Assembly: GCF_013369335.1 (NCBI RefSeq)
Contig: NZ_SZQJ01000036.1
Location: forward strand, 679,996 to 743,995
Direction of reading: 5' to 3'
Source: Vibrio sp. JPW-9-11-11
GTDB lineage: Bacteria; Pseudomonadota; Gammaproteobacteria; Enterobacterales; Vibrionaceae
DNA: 64,000 nt
A program made the translations under genes and the position numbers. The notes under the pieces are model-generated. The model ran no database searches. It saw nothing but the letters and a program-made list of their open reading frames with translations, and was not told the origin of the DNA. This document shows, in pieces, positions 1 to 9,098 of this stretch (position 1 is the first letter of the stretch; every line of letters begins with the position of its first letter).

Positions 1-48
1 CAGCGCGATACGTTTCCATTGATGGAGAGTGTGTTTGCAGGTGTTCAT
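1..48 (-). CDS. Clipped 5' end of a minus-strand gene (16 codons visible)
   Basis: An ATG at 48 on the minus strand opens a frame that runs off the left edge of the window. The visible residues are MNTCKHTLHQWKRIAL, a basic start that could precede a membrane segment. An in-frame TAG lies nine codons upstream, so this is the first possible ATG. A purine-rich AAGGAC lies about 14 bases upstream, which is a little far for a ribosome site. The gene would be divergent from ravA. The product cannot be named, and with only 16 codons the call could be wrong. Confidence 0.35.
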   Translation of the reverse strand, partial: MNTCKHTLHQWKRIAL

Positions 49-248
49 GATTGTTTTTGTTGTCCTTGCTCTAGCCGAGCTTAACCATAACGTCTCAATC
101 GCAAGAGATAAAGTCCAATTACGAATCAAACAAACACAGGTTTGCAGTGATTGTTGATAGGGCTCTCAAAAGTGGAAACAAAGGTTTCAACGAGTTATCG
201 AAAAACCGCTTCTGCTATAAAGGCTAACCAGCCTCAAAAAAATTGCAC

Positions 249-277
249 TTGTAACAAAGTAATAACAAATGTATAAA
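249..277 (+). promoter_or_regulatory. Candidate sigma70 promoter of ravA-viaA
   Basis: TTGTAA (249-254) and TATAAA (272-277) are separated by 17 bases and lie about 45 bases upstream of the ravA start. Spacing and hexamers fit a vegetative promoter. The E. coli ravA operon is sigmaS-dependent, which this sequence neither shows nor excludes. Confidence 0.45.
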
Positions 278-321
278 ATCATAAGAACAACTAAGTTTAA
301 TAGTGTTAGGAGAGCACAGTT

Positions 322-1986
322 ATGATGAGCACTAATCGAGTCTCTCACTCGCAAAAAGCCCTGCTCTCTGAACGTATCAATAAGCTTGCTAAAGCCCTGT
401 CAGACGGGGTCTATGAGCGAGAAGAGACCATCAAACTTTGTTTACTGGCTGCGCTCGCCGGTGAAAGTGTCTTTCTGTTAGGGCCTCCGGGGATAGCCAA
501 GAGTTTGATAGCGAAACGATTGATTCAAGCTTTTGATAATTCGTCGTACTTCGAGTATCTAATGACACGTTTCTCGACGCCAGAGGAAGTGTTCGGTCCG
601 TTGAGTATTCAAGAGCTAAAAGACAATGGCCGATATGTGCGCTTGACTGACGGGTACCTACCCAATGCGCAAGTGGTCTTTCTCGACGAAATTTGGAAGG
701 CAGGGCCTGCAATTCTAAATACCTTACTGACTGTAGTGAACGAAAAAACCTTCAAAAACGGCAGTGAAATCCAACGTGTACCAATGCGGTTGTTGGTCTC
801 GGCTTCGAACGAATTGCCTGACGAAGACAGCGGCCTAGAAGCGCTCTACGACCGAATGCTGGTACGAGTCTTTGTCAATCGTATTCAAAACAAGCAGAAT
901 TTTAAATCCATGCTTACGGTAGGAACGCCACAAGAAGCTGAGATTCCCGAAGGCCTAGCCATTACCGACCAAGAGTATCATCAGTGGCAATCCGAACTTG
1001 AGCAGCTAGCACTCACCGATGATGTGTTTGAAAAACTGTTTGAGCTGAAAAGCTTACTAGAAAGCGCGGCGACCAACGCAACGGGTGTCGATGTTGCAGA
1101 AACCGACATGTATGTGTCGGATCGCCGTTGGAAGAAAGCAGTCAAACTGCTTAAGGCCAGTGCTTACTTTAGTGGTCGTGATGCGATCAACCCGCTTGAT
1201 TTACTGCTGCTACAAGATTGTTTATGGAACAGCCCGGAATCACGCGATGTGGTGCGAAGTGTTATTCGTGACTTTGCTCTGCACTACGCCTTTGACCAAC
1301 AAGAGGTAGAACAACAGATCTCGTTGTGTCGTGAAGAACTGACCGATATTCAAGAAGAGCTAGAGTCTGAATTTGGCATCATGGTGTCAATGGAATCGAC
1401 AACAGGTCTGCTCAAGAAACAAGTCCACAGCTACGATATCTCTGATGCAAAACCTTGTCAGGTAGGGAGCACCTTTGATCTTGTTAAGCTGGTTCTGTTG
1501 CAAAGCAATATGTCTGTTTCTGAGTCAGAGAAGGGAGACAGTCGCTGGGTTTATGTGCCTAAGAGTGACCTAGAACGCGTGATTAAAGAAGGTCAGGGGG
1601 ATGTATATGGCTACGTTAACCAAAATACCAACTTATGTCGCTTGCGCTTTGAGCTCGACGGTGCGAGTAACCTAGTGATCAAGGATATTGCCAATCGCGC
1701 GGTGCTGGTGGCGCTAGTGACTAAGAGCGGTTTGGACGAATCGCTATACCAAGAATGGTTTAAAAAGAGTGAGCAAGCACTCGCTCAACTCGAGCATGCG
1801 GAGCATCATTTGCGTAAAGTTCGTTCTCAGTTCCATGGTGCACTGCCACACAACTTTATCGACCAAGAGCTACCTCGGATGATGGAAGCCAGTTTACAAC
1901 AGCTTCAACAAGTGCTCGAAACCACCAAAGTAGAGTGTGAACGCACGGTTTTCCGCTTCAAGAACTTAAACGAGTTTTTCTCATAA
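322..1986 (+). CDS. ravA: MoxR-family AAA+ ATPase RavA
   Basis: RavA is a MoxR-type AAA+ ATPase that works with the VWA protein ViaA as a chaperone-like pair; in E. coli it is linked to respiratory complexes and the lysine decarboxylase LdcI. The protein has 554 residues, somewhat longer than the roughly 500 of E. coli RavA. The Walker A motif GPPGIAKS is at 54-61, and Walker B (VVFLDE) ends at D122-E123. The AAA+ core fills about residues 30-300, followed by the helical and LARA-like C-terminal part. AGGAGAG sits seven bases before the ATG; a second ATG follows directly and is an equally possible start. viaA follows after 10 bases, so the two form an operon. Confidence 0.9.
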   Translation: MMSTNRVSHSQKALLSERINKLAKALSDGVYEREETIKLCLLAALAGESVFLLGPPGIAKSLIAKRLIQAFDNSSYFEYLMTRFSTPEEVFGPLSIQELKDNGRYVRLTDGYLPNAQVVFLDEIWKAGPAILNTLLTVVNEKTFKNGSEIQRVPMRLLVSASNELPDEDSGLEALYDRMLVRVFVNRIQNKQNFKSMLTVGTPQEAEIPEGLAITDQEYHQWQSELEQLALTDDVFEKLFELKSLLESAATNATGVDVAETDMYVSDRRWKKAVKLLKASAYFSGRDAINPLDLLLLQDCLWNSPESRDVVRSVIRDFALHYAFDQQEVEQQISLCREELTDIQEELESEFGIMVSMESTTGLLKKQVHSYDISDAKPCQVGSTFDLVKLVLLQSNMSVSESEKGDSRWVYVPKSDLERVIKEGQGDVYGYVNQNTNLCRLRFELDGASNLVIKDIANRAVLVALVTKSGLDESLYQEWFKKSEQALAQLEHAEHHLRKVRSQFHGALPHNFIDQELPRMMEASLQQLQQVLETTKVECERTVFRFKNLNEFFS

Positions 1987-1996
1987 GGACTGTCGT

Positions 1997-3442
1997 ATGT
2001 TAGGAGCCGATGCACTCAACCTTGCCCTTGCGATAGCTGATTCAGGAATGATCGACAGCGCTGTCAACGACTTAATGGCCAGATCACAGGTCATGGTGAT
2101 GGCCGAAAATCGTGGTGTAAAGTCATCGGTTAAAAACCATCTATTGAAATGGCGAGGTAATGTTAAAAAGCGTATCACTAAGGTGTGTGAGACTGCTCGT
2201 TTTCAAGAAGAGTTGGCGCTTTACCAAGAGGTCATTTATTGGGATGAGGATCAGTTCTTTGAGCGTATTCCTGAAGTGGTCAAAAAGCTTGAATGGCACT
2301 CTGCTTTCTACTTACCAGCAAGAAAACTGCTAGATAAAAACAAAGGGTTAAATAACCCTATGTTTCCTCATTACTTTTGTGATCAGTGGTATCAAAGTTT
2401 ATCCGATGCCCTGCGTCAAGCACAGTTGACTGAGCTTGAAGCCAATAAAGAAAAGGTACTGAAAGATCTTTACCAACGTATGGAAACCATGAAGAACATG
2501 GACAAAGTTGCCGAAGAGGGCGATGAGAACAGCGTGGGTAAACTGTGGGACATGGCCTCAGCCAAACTAAGTCGAAATGACCTGAGTGTCATGAAGCGTC
2601 ATGCGGAGTTTTTGAAAAAGAATAAGGGATTGCAGGAGATTGCCGAGCAGTTGGGCCGTATGGCGGGCCAAGTCGACGATCCTGAGCTGAATCGAACACC
2701 TGCCGAAGAGTTGCAGATGGTGGAAGAAAAGTCTGATGAGGCGACGGACGATATTGTCGGCGTTCATGAGAGTGATGATCTTAATAAGCTGCTGCCTAAC
2801 GAAACGATGTTTTTGGCCTATCCAGAGCTAGAAGTGTTGTTTTATAAACACTTGGTTGATAAGCGTTTGATGAATTATCGCGTGCAAGGTAAGTCACGCA
2901 CACTGCGTAAAATCCGTGCTCAGCAGCCAGACAATCAACAGGTTGATGTCGAAAAAGGGCCGTTCATTGTTTGCGTCGACGCGTCGGGGTCGATGAGTGG
3001 TTTTCCTGAACAGAGTGCCAAAGCCATGGCCTTTGCACTGATGCAGGTTGCCCTTGCTGAAGATAGAGACTGCTATGTGATTTTGTTTTCCACCGAGCAG
3101 ATCACGTATGAGCTTACCAGACAAGATGGTTTGCGCGAAGCAAGTGACTTTTTAAGTTATAGCTTCCATGGCGGAACCGACCTAGAACCGGTGCTGTTAA
3201 AGTCGATTGATTTGATGAGTGATGGTAAGTATAAAAACGCGGATATGGTGGTGATTTCAGACTTTATTGCGCCCAAGCAATCTCCGGAGCTTGCGGCGAA
3301 AGTGGCTGAGCTCAAAAAAGCAAAGAACCGCTTCCATGCCATCAGTTTATCTAGGTTTGGTAACCCAGATCTGATGACAATGTTTGATCATAGCTGGGCC
3401 TATCATCCGAATTTAGTCGGGCGTTTGATGAAAAAATGGTAA
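1997..3442 (+). CDS. viaA: VWA-domain protein ViaA, partner of RavA
   Basis: ViaA is the von Willebrand factor A partner that stimulates RavA ATPase activity. The 481-residue protein matches the family length. The N-terminal two thirds are helical and charged. The VWA domain occupies about residues 318-481 and carries the MIDAS metal-binding motif DASGSMS beginning at D328. The later MIDAS threonine is within FHGGTDLEP. The gene lies directly behind ravA and ends just before a strong hairpin terminator, which supports a two-gene operon. Confidence 0.9.
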   Translation: MLGADALNLALAIADSGMIDSAVNDLMARSQVMVMAENRGVKSSVKNHLLKWRGNVKKRITKVCETARFQEELALYQEVIYWDEDQFFERIPEVVKKLEWHSAFYLPARKLLDKNKGLNNPMFPHYFCDQWYQSLSDALRQAQLTELEANKEKVLKDLYQRMETMKNMDKVAEEGDENSVGKLWDMASAKLSRNDLSVMKRHAEFLKKNKGLQEIAEQLGRMAGQVDDPELNRTPAEELQMVEEKSDEATDDIVGVHESDDLNKLLPNETMFLAYPELEVLFYKHLVDKRLMNYRVQGKSRTLRKIRAQQPDNQQVDVEKGPFIVCVDASGSMSGFPEQSAKAMAFALMQVALAEDRDCYVILFSTEQITYELTRQDGLREASDFLSYSFHGGTDLEPVLLKSIDLMSDGKYKNADMVVISDFIAPKQSPELAAKVAELKKAKNRFHAISLSRFGNPDLMTMFDHSWAYHPNLVGRLMKKW

Positions 3443-3444
3443 TA

Positions 3445-3472
3445 CAAAAGGAGCTCAAATGAGCTCCTTTTG
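3445..3472 (+). terminator. Rho-independent terminator after viaA
   Basis: A perfect 12-base inverted repeat (CAAAAGGAGCTC, loop AAAT, GAGCTCCTTTTG) starts two bases after the viaA stop. The A- and T-rich ends of the stem supply a U tract in both directions, so it may also stop transcripts arriving from the minus-strand gene at 3566-3874. Confidence 0.85.
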
Positions 3473-3565
3473 CTTATATGGCCCAACAGGTTTCGCTCGA
3501 TGGGCTTGCATTTGGTGTTTGCGCAATTACCTAATGAAAGTAATGCATGTCAGCGTGGGAAGCAT

Positions 3566-3874
3566 TTATGCCAACGGAGCTTTGGACAAGCATTGTCTGC
3601 AGAGACAAGACTTTTCAGAGCTTAGTTGGCGAGTGTCACGCTGTTCCACGTCAAAACACCAACAGGTCTGCTTACCTTGGCTAAGGTCGCATTGCGCAGG
3701 TGCTTGGCAGGAAGGGCATTGATGAGTGGCTTGTTTTCTTTCGATGTGAGCGATGATGGTGTCGCGTTGTTGATCACTAAAATGACGCCATTGGCTGATT
3801 TCATTCATCGTACGATGGCATCCGCTACAGATCCCATCGTTATTTTTACAAGCTGCAATACATGGTGTATTCAA
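3566..3874 (-). CDS. DUF1289 / Cys-rich CWC fusion protein
   Basis: A 102-residue protein of unknown function with two cysteine-rich modules. Residues 1-35 match the DUF1289 pattern (C5, C9, C16, C19, then an SQW motif). Residues 50-97 hold C53, C56, C62, the CWC triplet at 71-73, C90, C92 and C95, the pattern of the Cys-rich CWC family. Twelve cysteines in 102 residues suggest binding of zinc or an Fe-S cluster, which is inference. The gene lies 65 bases downstream of an EamA-type transporter on the same strand and could be co-transcribed. Overlapping frames on the plus strand here are shadows. Confidence 0.8.
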   Translation of the reverse strand: MNTPCIAACKNNDGICSGCHRTMNEISQWRHFSDQQRDTIIAHIERKQATHQCPSCQAPAQCDLSQGKQTCWCFDVEQRDTRQLSSEKSCLCRQCLSKAPLA

Positions 3875-3939
3875 TGTCTTTGCCTAACCAAAAGTGAATG
3901 CGTGAACTATACCCATTTTGGAAATGAACATCAAAGCGA

Positions 3940-4866
3940 CTAACGTTTGAATGATGGCGGCTGATAGTGAAGAGATTGGTCACGTTTAAGAAAGATGTTA
4001 CTTGCGATTAAACTTCCGCCACACACTAAGCCCAGCGCAACCCAACCCGTGATTGAAGGTGACTCGGAGAAGACCGGAATCGCCAGAAGAGTGGCGATAG
4101 CCGGGGTAGCGGCGCCAAAGGCTGCAGTGCGTTCTGCGCCTAGTATTGAAATGGCGTGAAGGTAGGTGAACGCGGCAATTAGGCCCGCGCCAACCCCTTG
4201 CAGCAGGATGTGAGTAGCGAGTTCCTGCCATGGCCATTGCTCTATCGAATGCTGAACGATAAAGCTATCAATATGTCCTGTGCTAATGAACAGCATCAAA
4301 CAGAGCGTAGAGAGCAGAGAAACCAGCCCTGCCGCGGCGAGTGGGTTGAGGTTGGATACTCGTGCGCAAATCGTGAACATTGCCCACATCGCACTACCGA
4401 TAAGGAACAACAAATGACCTTGCAGTAATCCATTTTGGGCATTGGCCACGCTGTGCGACAGAAAGGTGGCGATCCCCGCCACCACCAACACCAGGCCGAA
4501 TACTCTATGAGAACTTAATGGCTGCTTAAACAGCACGACAGCGATGGCCGATACGAATAGCGGTAAGGTGCCGGGGACTAATGCACTGCCGTCGGAAACA
4601 GGGGCATATTGCATGCCTGTGCCCGCCACGAGCAAGTAAGGTAGACCACTACCCACAAACAGGCCCAATAAGTAGTGCTTTGGGATCAAAACGATTTGAT
4701 GACGCGCTTTATAGACGATTGGCAACAACACTAGGCATGGCACGACAAATCGTGCTAACGCAATGTCTCCCGTGAGTAGCTCTGAATGCGCTCCGCTGCG
4801 TAACGAGAGGAAAAAACCTGACCAAAGTAAAAGAGTGGTCACCATCGCCAAATAACCTGAAGCCAT
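3940..4866 (-). CDS. EamA/DMT-family membrane transporter
   Basis: A 308-residue inner-membrane protein with about ten hydrophobic segments in two homologous EamA halves (about residues 5-135 and 148-287), the usual form of the drug/metabolite transporter superfamily. Such proteins often export amino acids or other metabolites, but the substrate cannot be read from sequence. The gene is divergent from an Lrp/AsnC-type regulator starting about 145 bases away, a layout common for amino-acid exporters controlled by their neighbour. The C-terminus is basic and cytoplasmic. Confidence 0.85.
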   Translation of the reverse strand: MASGYLAMVTTLLLWSGFFLSLRSGAHSELLTGDIALARFVVPCLVLLPIVYKARHQIVLIPKHYLLGLFVGSGLPYLLVAGTGMQYAPVSDGSALVPGTLPLFVSAIAVVLFKQPLSSHRVFGLVLVVAGIATFLSHSVANAQNGLLQGHLLFLIGSAMWAMFTICARVSNLNPLAAAGLVSLLSTLCLMLFISTGHIDSFIVQHSIEQWPWQELATHILLQGVGAGLIAAFTYLHAISILGAERTAAFGAATPAIATLLAIPVFSESPSITGWVALGLVCGGSLIASNIFLKRDQSLHYQPPSFKR

Positions 4867-5010
4867 AATATCTATCCGTGATCGAAATTAAGTTGTTAAC
4901 ATTATGCGGCGAAATGAGAGCGCTTATCTGGCAATATTGAGCGACAAAGCTTGAATGTTTGATGGTTTATAGCGCTAAAGTGATTAAGTATGATGGAAAA
5001 GAGCGTAGAG

Positions 5011-5472
5011 ATGGATAGGATTGATAAACATATCTTAAGGTTACTACAGCAAGATGCGCGACAAGCGACGGCTGACATTGCAGATAAGGTGGGGCTCTCT
5101 CCCTCCCCCTGCGCGAGACGGATAAAACGCCTTGAAGAGGCTGGCATCATTGCGAGTTACCGAGCTTTCTTAAACAAAGCTAAGGTCGGTGTCGGGATGA
5201 CGGTCTTTGTCGAGGTCAGTTTAAGTAACCACCAAGCGACAAGTATTGATGACTTTGAGTATGCCATTCAGGAAATGGACGAAATCATCAGTTGCCACGT
5301 CGTGTCCGGGGCTTATGACTACTTACTCGAAGTGGTGAGTAAAGACCTTGCGGGTTATGAAGCCTTTACCCGTAAGCTGCAGCGCTTAGAGAACGTCAAG
5401 GACATTCACACTCACCTTGCGATCCGCCAAGTTAAAGGCGGAAGTGAGCTGCCGATATTTACAGCCTCTTAG
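5011..5472 (+). CDS. Lrp/AsnC-family transcriptional regulator
   Basis: The protein has 153 residues from the chosen start (MDRIDKHILRLL), with an N-terminal winged helix-turn-helix (about 1-60, including LSPSPCARRIKRLEEAG) and a C-terminal RAM/AsnC ligand domain (about 65-145, with the GAYDYLLEV strand). Family members bind amino acids and act as local or global regulators. Upstream ATGs at 4990 and 4993 would add seven residues; 5011 was chosen because it fits family starts and follows AAGAG at seven bases. It is divergent from the EamA transporter, which it probably regulates. Its 3' end overlaps the convergent GGDEF gene by 14 bases. Confidence 0.88.
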   Translation: MDRIDKHILRLLQQDARQATADIADKVGLSPSPCARRIKRLEEAGIIASYRAFLNKAKVGVGMTVFVEVSLSNHQATSIDDFEYAIQEMDEIISCHVVSGAYDYLLEVVSKDLAGYEAFTRKLQRLENVKDIHTHLAIRQVKGGSELPIFTAS

Positions 5473-6517
5473 AGGTATCAATTACTCTCTGTTTTGTATC
5501 AGGCTCAGACGTCTCGGATATCGATATTGCTGAGCATACCTGATCTCTTCCGGATTGCTTAGCGTGATACAGCGCTTGGTCAGCGCGTTTCAGCCACTGC
5601 TTAGTGCTTTCATGTGTTACTGATTCAGCGATACCACTACTAATAGTGAGTGGGAAAGGATGATGGTCTTGTAACTGTCGCACTGCGCGGGTAATGGCTT
5701 GCATGCTTTGGTAACTGGTCGAAAGGTTTTTACCTTGAAACAGCAGTAAAAACTCGTCACCACCTAGTCGAAAAAGTAGCTCCGATGGTTCAGTGTGTTG
5801 ATCGATGATCTCAACAACCTCAACCAAGGCTCTATCCCCTTTATCATGACCATAGGTATCATTGACATGTTTAAAGTTATCAACGTCAATAATTGCCACT
5901 GTGGAACAATGAAACATGTCTCGCGCTGTGACCAATGAATCTTGCAACTGATGTCGATTGTAAGCGCCAGTCATGGCATCTGTTACAAGGAGTCGTCGAA
6001 GCTCAACTTGTAGGTCGCGCACCGAACGCACGACTATATGTACAATCATAGCTGTGATGATCAATGCCACAACGTAACGAACTGAGATTTCAGAGCTTTG
6101 ATGCATCAGAGCCGCAAAACCTGCGCCGGAGATCATCAGAAAATTGGCCAAGATGGCATCACGACGGGGTAAAAGAAACACCACACCAATAACGATGGGG
6201 AATAACCAGTAGGTGGCTAAAGTACCAAAGACTCTTATTGCCAGAACGACAGAAAAAATCAATAAAAGTAGAGGTGGATAAACGCCAAAGTAACGCTTTC
6301 GGTTGTAGACCATGGCCGACACCTCAAGTAACAGAGACGCTTCGAAAGCGAGCAGTGATACCGCGAGAAGATGCTGACCAATTAGGATATTTTTGATCCC
6401 GAGAGGAATGAAAACGGCAAGGGTGATGAGGGCGATCGCCTTTAAAACGCGTTTTTGTTGTTTTAAATCTAGGATCGCCCCGTCATCAAGCTCTGGTAAG
6501 GATTCATGCTTTCCCAT
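5459..6517 (-). CDS. Membrane-anchored GGDEF diguanylate cyclase
   Basis: This 352-residue protein has about six hydrophobic segments in residues 25-165 and a GGDEF domain at about 175-335. The domain starts with DAMTGAYNR, and the active-site motif GGDEF is intact at 252-256, so it is expected to make c-di-GMP from two GTP. No RxxD inhibitory site stands five residues before the motif. The membrane part resembles the MASE-type sensor regions of such enzymes but I cannot assign a ligand. It lies 82 bases downstream of cosR on the same strand with no terminator seen between them, so the two may share a transcript. Confidence 0.88.
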   Translation of the reverse strand: MGKHESLPELDDGAILDLKQQKRVLKAIALITLAVFIPLGIKNILIGQHLLAVSLLAFEASLLLEVSAMVYNRKRYFGVYPPLLLLIFSVVLAIRVFGTLATYWLFPIVIGVVFLLPRRDAILANFLMISGAGFAALMHQSSEISVRYVVALIITAMIVHIVVRSVRDLQVELRRLLVTDAMTGAYNRHQLQDSLVTARDMFHCSTVAIIDVDNFKHVNDTYGHDKGDRALVEVVEIIDQHTEPSELLFRLGGDEFLLLFQGKNLSTSYQSMQAITRAVRQLQDHHPFPLTISSGIAESVTHESTKQWLKRADQALYHAKQSGRDQVCSAISISETSEPDTKQRVIDTSKRL

Positions 6518-6599
6518 TAAGCCCTCGTGCTCGCGTACATCTTTATTTTTATTCAGTAAACGTAAGCGTTAACGGGGATTAAAGCAAATACCATTACTT

Positions 6600-7076
6600 T
6601 TATTCGGGTTTTGTGATGCTACCAATTTCCAAAACGGGTGCTACGTCATAGTCTTCAGCATTCATCATTGACGAGAGACGCTGCACTGATGAAAGCAACA
6701 AAGATTGTTCCCACTCTTCTAGACGCTGAAACTTAGTGATAAAGCTTTGTTGGAGCGGTGTCGGGGCTTCGTTGAGTAAAGCATCCCCTTTCTCTGTCAA
6801 GTGGGCATGGACTTTGCGCTTGTCTTTGCTACTGCGAACACGTTGGACTAACCCGTTACGCTCGAGACGATCAAGAATGGTGGTCGCTGTTGCCTGACTC
6901 ATATTGGTATGGCCAGACAGCTGACGAATGGTCACTTCACCCAACTCGCGAATTGAGCGCATTAATATCAGTTGAGGCCCAGTCAGACCTGACTCTTTGC
7001 TGAGTTTTTTTGAGTGTAAATCGATCGCTCGAATGATTTGGCGAATCGAAATAAGGACTTCTTCGTGTTTTTCCAA
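6600..7076 (-). CDS. cosR: MarR-family regulator of compatible solute genes (CosR-like)
   Basis: A 158-residue MarR-type winged-helix repressor. The DNA-binding core is at about 50-110 (LTGPQLILMRSI, then SQATATTILDRLERNGLV). Sequence and position beside a BCCT carrier match CosR of Vibrio, which represses compatible-solute uptake and ectoine synthesis at low salinity. The start is TTG at 7076 with AAGGA six bases upstream; no better ATG is available. It is divergent from the carrier gene, with 375 bases between them for shared control. Naming rests on recalled Vibrio synteny and similarity. Confidence 0.75.
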   Translation of the reverse strand: MEKHEEVLISIRQIIRAIDLHSKKLSKESGLTGPQLILMRSIRELGEVTIRQLSGHTNMSQATATTILDRLERNGLVQRVRSSKDKRKVHAHLTEKGDALLNEAPTPLQQSFITKFQRLEEWEQSLLLSSVQRLSSMMNAEDYDVAPVLEIGSITKPE

Positions 7077-7451
7077 TTCAGATCCTTAATTAGTGTCTTG
7101 TTTATAGGGATGAGAACCACGCAAAATACATGAATCGGACACCGAAAAAAAGCCTCATTTATCACAAATAGCCATCTCGGTTTCCGCATGGTGTCATATT
7201 ATGCGCCCCATGTTTAGTGCACTAAAATTTTTAACTCGTAAAATATCACGGTACTGGTTGAATATTGTTCTTTCGATACTATTTTTAGTGAAAGACTGTT
7301 TAAAAAATAGGGCATTACTGGAATTTAATGATAATTTGAGTAGAATAATGAGAGGTGTATCAGATTGTGGTTTCAAAATTATCATTTTAACTCTAATGAT
7401 TTCTTCATCGGCAATCTGTTGTGCATTTGAAACTAGAAGTAGTGAGGAATA
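7077..7451. other. Divergent control region between cosR and the BCCT gene
   Basis: This 375-base A+T-rich stretch separates cosR from the BCCT carrier. Open frames of 68-115 codons cross it on both strands, but they lack convincing ribosome sites and have no family features. It should hold both promoters and the CosR operator. TTGAAT at 7258-7263 with TATTTT 16 bases further on is a weak promoter candidate for the carrier. I could not define a CosR box by eye. Confidence 0.5.
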
Positions 7452-9023
7452 ATGACTAAAGGCATAGACAAGTACAGTATCGACAGTACCGATTACACGG
7501 TCGGTCAAGATAATGTACAGAAATGGGGTTTCGATGTGCACAATCCAGTTTTTGGCTGGAGTGCAGGTCTGATAGCAGCGTTTTTAATCGCTGTATTAGT
7601 AATGGACGCAGAGTCAGCGAAAGCGACTCTTGACGGCATCAAGTGGCAAATTATCGGCAGTTTTGACTGGTTATTTATCTGGTCTGGTAACATCTTTGTG
7701 ATTTTCTGCTTGGCGTTGGTCGTGTCACCATTCGGTAAAATTCGCTTAGGTGGTTCAGATGCTACTGCGGATTTCTCCTACATCTCTTGGCTATCAATGT
7801 TGTTTGCTGCAGGTATGGGTATCGGCCTGATGTTCTGGAGTGTCGCAGAACCTGTCGCTTACTTTACCGGCTGGTATGAAACGCCACTTGGTGTGGAAGC
7901 TAACTCACCAGAGGCTGCTCGATTGGCGCTTGGTGCAACCATGTTCCACTGGGGACTTCATCCTTGGGCCATCTACGGCGTTGTCGCACTATCACTGGCT
8001 TTCTTCTGCTACAACAAAGGCTTGCCACTTTCCATCCGTTCAATCTTCTATCCTATTTTAGGCGATCGCGCTTGGGGTTGGGCTGGTCACATTGTAGATA
8101 TTTTAGCTGTGCTAGCGACCTTGTTTGGTCTTGCAACGTCATTAGGTTTAGGTGCTCAGCAAGCGGCCAGTGGTATTCACCACGTATTTGGTATTGAGTC
8201 TGGCCTGACGCTGCAAGTTATCGTAATCACCGTAGTGACGCTACTCGCCGTGGTTTCAGTTGTTCGTGGCATTGACGGCGGTGTTAAGGTGATCAGTAAC
8301 ATCAACATGGTGATCGCCTTCCTTCTACTGATCCTTGTTGCCTTAATTGGCTACGCGATTGTGCTGGGCAACATTGGTACCACGGTAATGGCGTATGTTG
8401 AGAACTTGATTCCTCTCAGTAACCCTCACGGTCGTGAAGATGAAGCGTGGTTCCAGGGTTGGACAGTGTTCTACTGGGCTTGGTGGATTTCATGGTCACC
8501 ATTTGTTGGCATGTTTATCGCTCGAGTATCAAAAGGCCGTACCGTGCGTGAGTTTATCACCGCTGTTCTATTAGTACCGACTGCAGTAACGGTTATTTGG
8601 ATGTCAACGTTCGGTGGTTTGGCGATTGACCAAGTGATCAACAATGTTGGTGAGCTTGGCGGTCAAGGTCTGACAGATGTGTCGCTAGCAATGTTCCAGA
8701 TGTTCGACGTATTGCCTTATGGTTCTGTGTTGTCAGTGATCGCTGTGGTGCTAGTATTGGTGTTCTTCATCACTTCATCTGACTCTGGCTCACTCGTGAT
8801 TGATAGCATTACTGCTGGTGGTAAAGTTGATGCGCCAGTCGTTCAGCGTGTTTTCTGGGCATTTATGGAAGGTGCGATTGCGGTTGCACTGCTCTGGATT
8901 GGCGGATCTCAGGCGGTACAAGCCCTGCAAGCAGGCGCTATCTCTACCGCATTGCCGTTCACCTTTGTGTTATTGCTAATGTGTGTCAGCCTAATTATGG
9001 GTATGAGAACCGAACGTCAGTAA
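7452..9023 (+). CDS. opuD: BCCT-family betaine/carnitine/choline carrier (OpuD-like)
   Basis: The 523-residue protein has twelve hydrophobic segments typical of the BCCT family, sodium- or proton-coupled carriers for glycine betaine and related osmoprotectants. The signature tryptophan-rich segment WTVFYWAWWISWSPFVG, followed by the family's GRTVREF stretch, is present. The length is close to short BCCT members without a long C-terminal osmosensing tail. GAGGA lies five bases before the ATG. The divergent CosR-like repressor supports a role in salt adaptation. In V. cholerae this neighbour is called OpuD and in V. parahaemolyticus BccT3; the symbol is tentative. Confidence 0.85.
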   Translation: MTKGIDKYSIDSTDYTVGQDNVQKWGFDVHNPVFGWSAGLIAAFLIAVLVMDAESAKATLDGIKWQIIGSFDWLFIWSGNIFVIFCLALVVSPFGKIRLGGSDATADFSYISWLSMLFAAGMGIGLMFWSVAEPVAYFTGWYETPLGVEANSPEAARLALGATMFHWGLHPWAIYGVVALSLAFFCYNKGLPLSIRSIFYPILGDRAWGWAGHIVDILAVLATLFGLATSLGLGAQQAASGIHHVFGIESGLTLQVIVITVVTLLAVVSVVRGIDGGVKVISNINMVIAFLLLILVALIGYAIVLGNIGTTVMAYVENLIPLSNPHGREDEAWFQGWTVFYWAWWISWSPFVGMFIARVSKGRTVREFITAVLLVPTAVTVIWMSTFGGLAIDQVINNVGELGGQGLTDVSLAMFQMFDVLPYGSVLSVIAVVLVLVFFITSSDSGSLVIDSITAGGKVDAPVVQRVFWAFMEGAIAVALLWIGGSQAVQALQAGAISTALPFTFVLLLMCVSLIMGMRTERQ

Positions 9024-9040
9024 CCGTTTATGTATAAAGT

Positions 9041-9069
9041 AAAAGGGACGCTAAAGCGTCCCTTTTTTG
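9041..9069 (+). terminator. Terminator after the BCCT gene
   Basis: An 11-base perfect stem (AAAAGGGACGC, loop TAAA, GCGTCCCTTTT) is followed by more T residues, 17 bases after the stop codon. It could also serve the convergent exonuclease gene ending at 9099. Confidence 0.85.
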
Positions 9070-9098
9070 ATCTCACAGCCTAGCGTTTTATCACGAGA

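Noticed and set aside
7201..7452. 83-codon plus-strand frame before the BCCT gene
   Set aside because: It lies in the A+T-rich divergent control region, has no ribosome site, and its end runs into the BCCT ribosome site.
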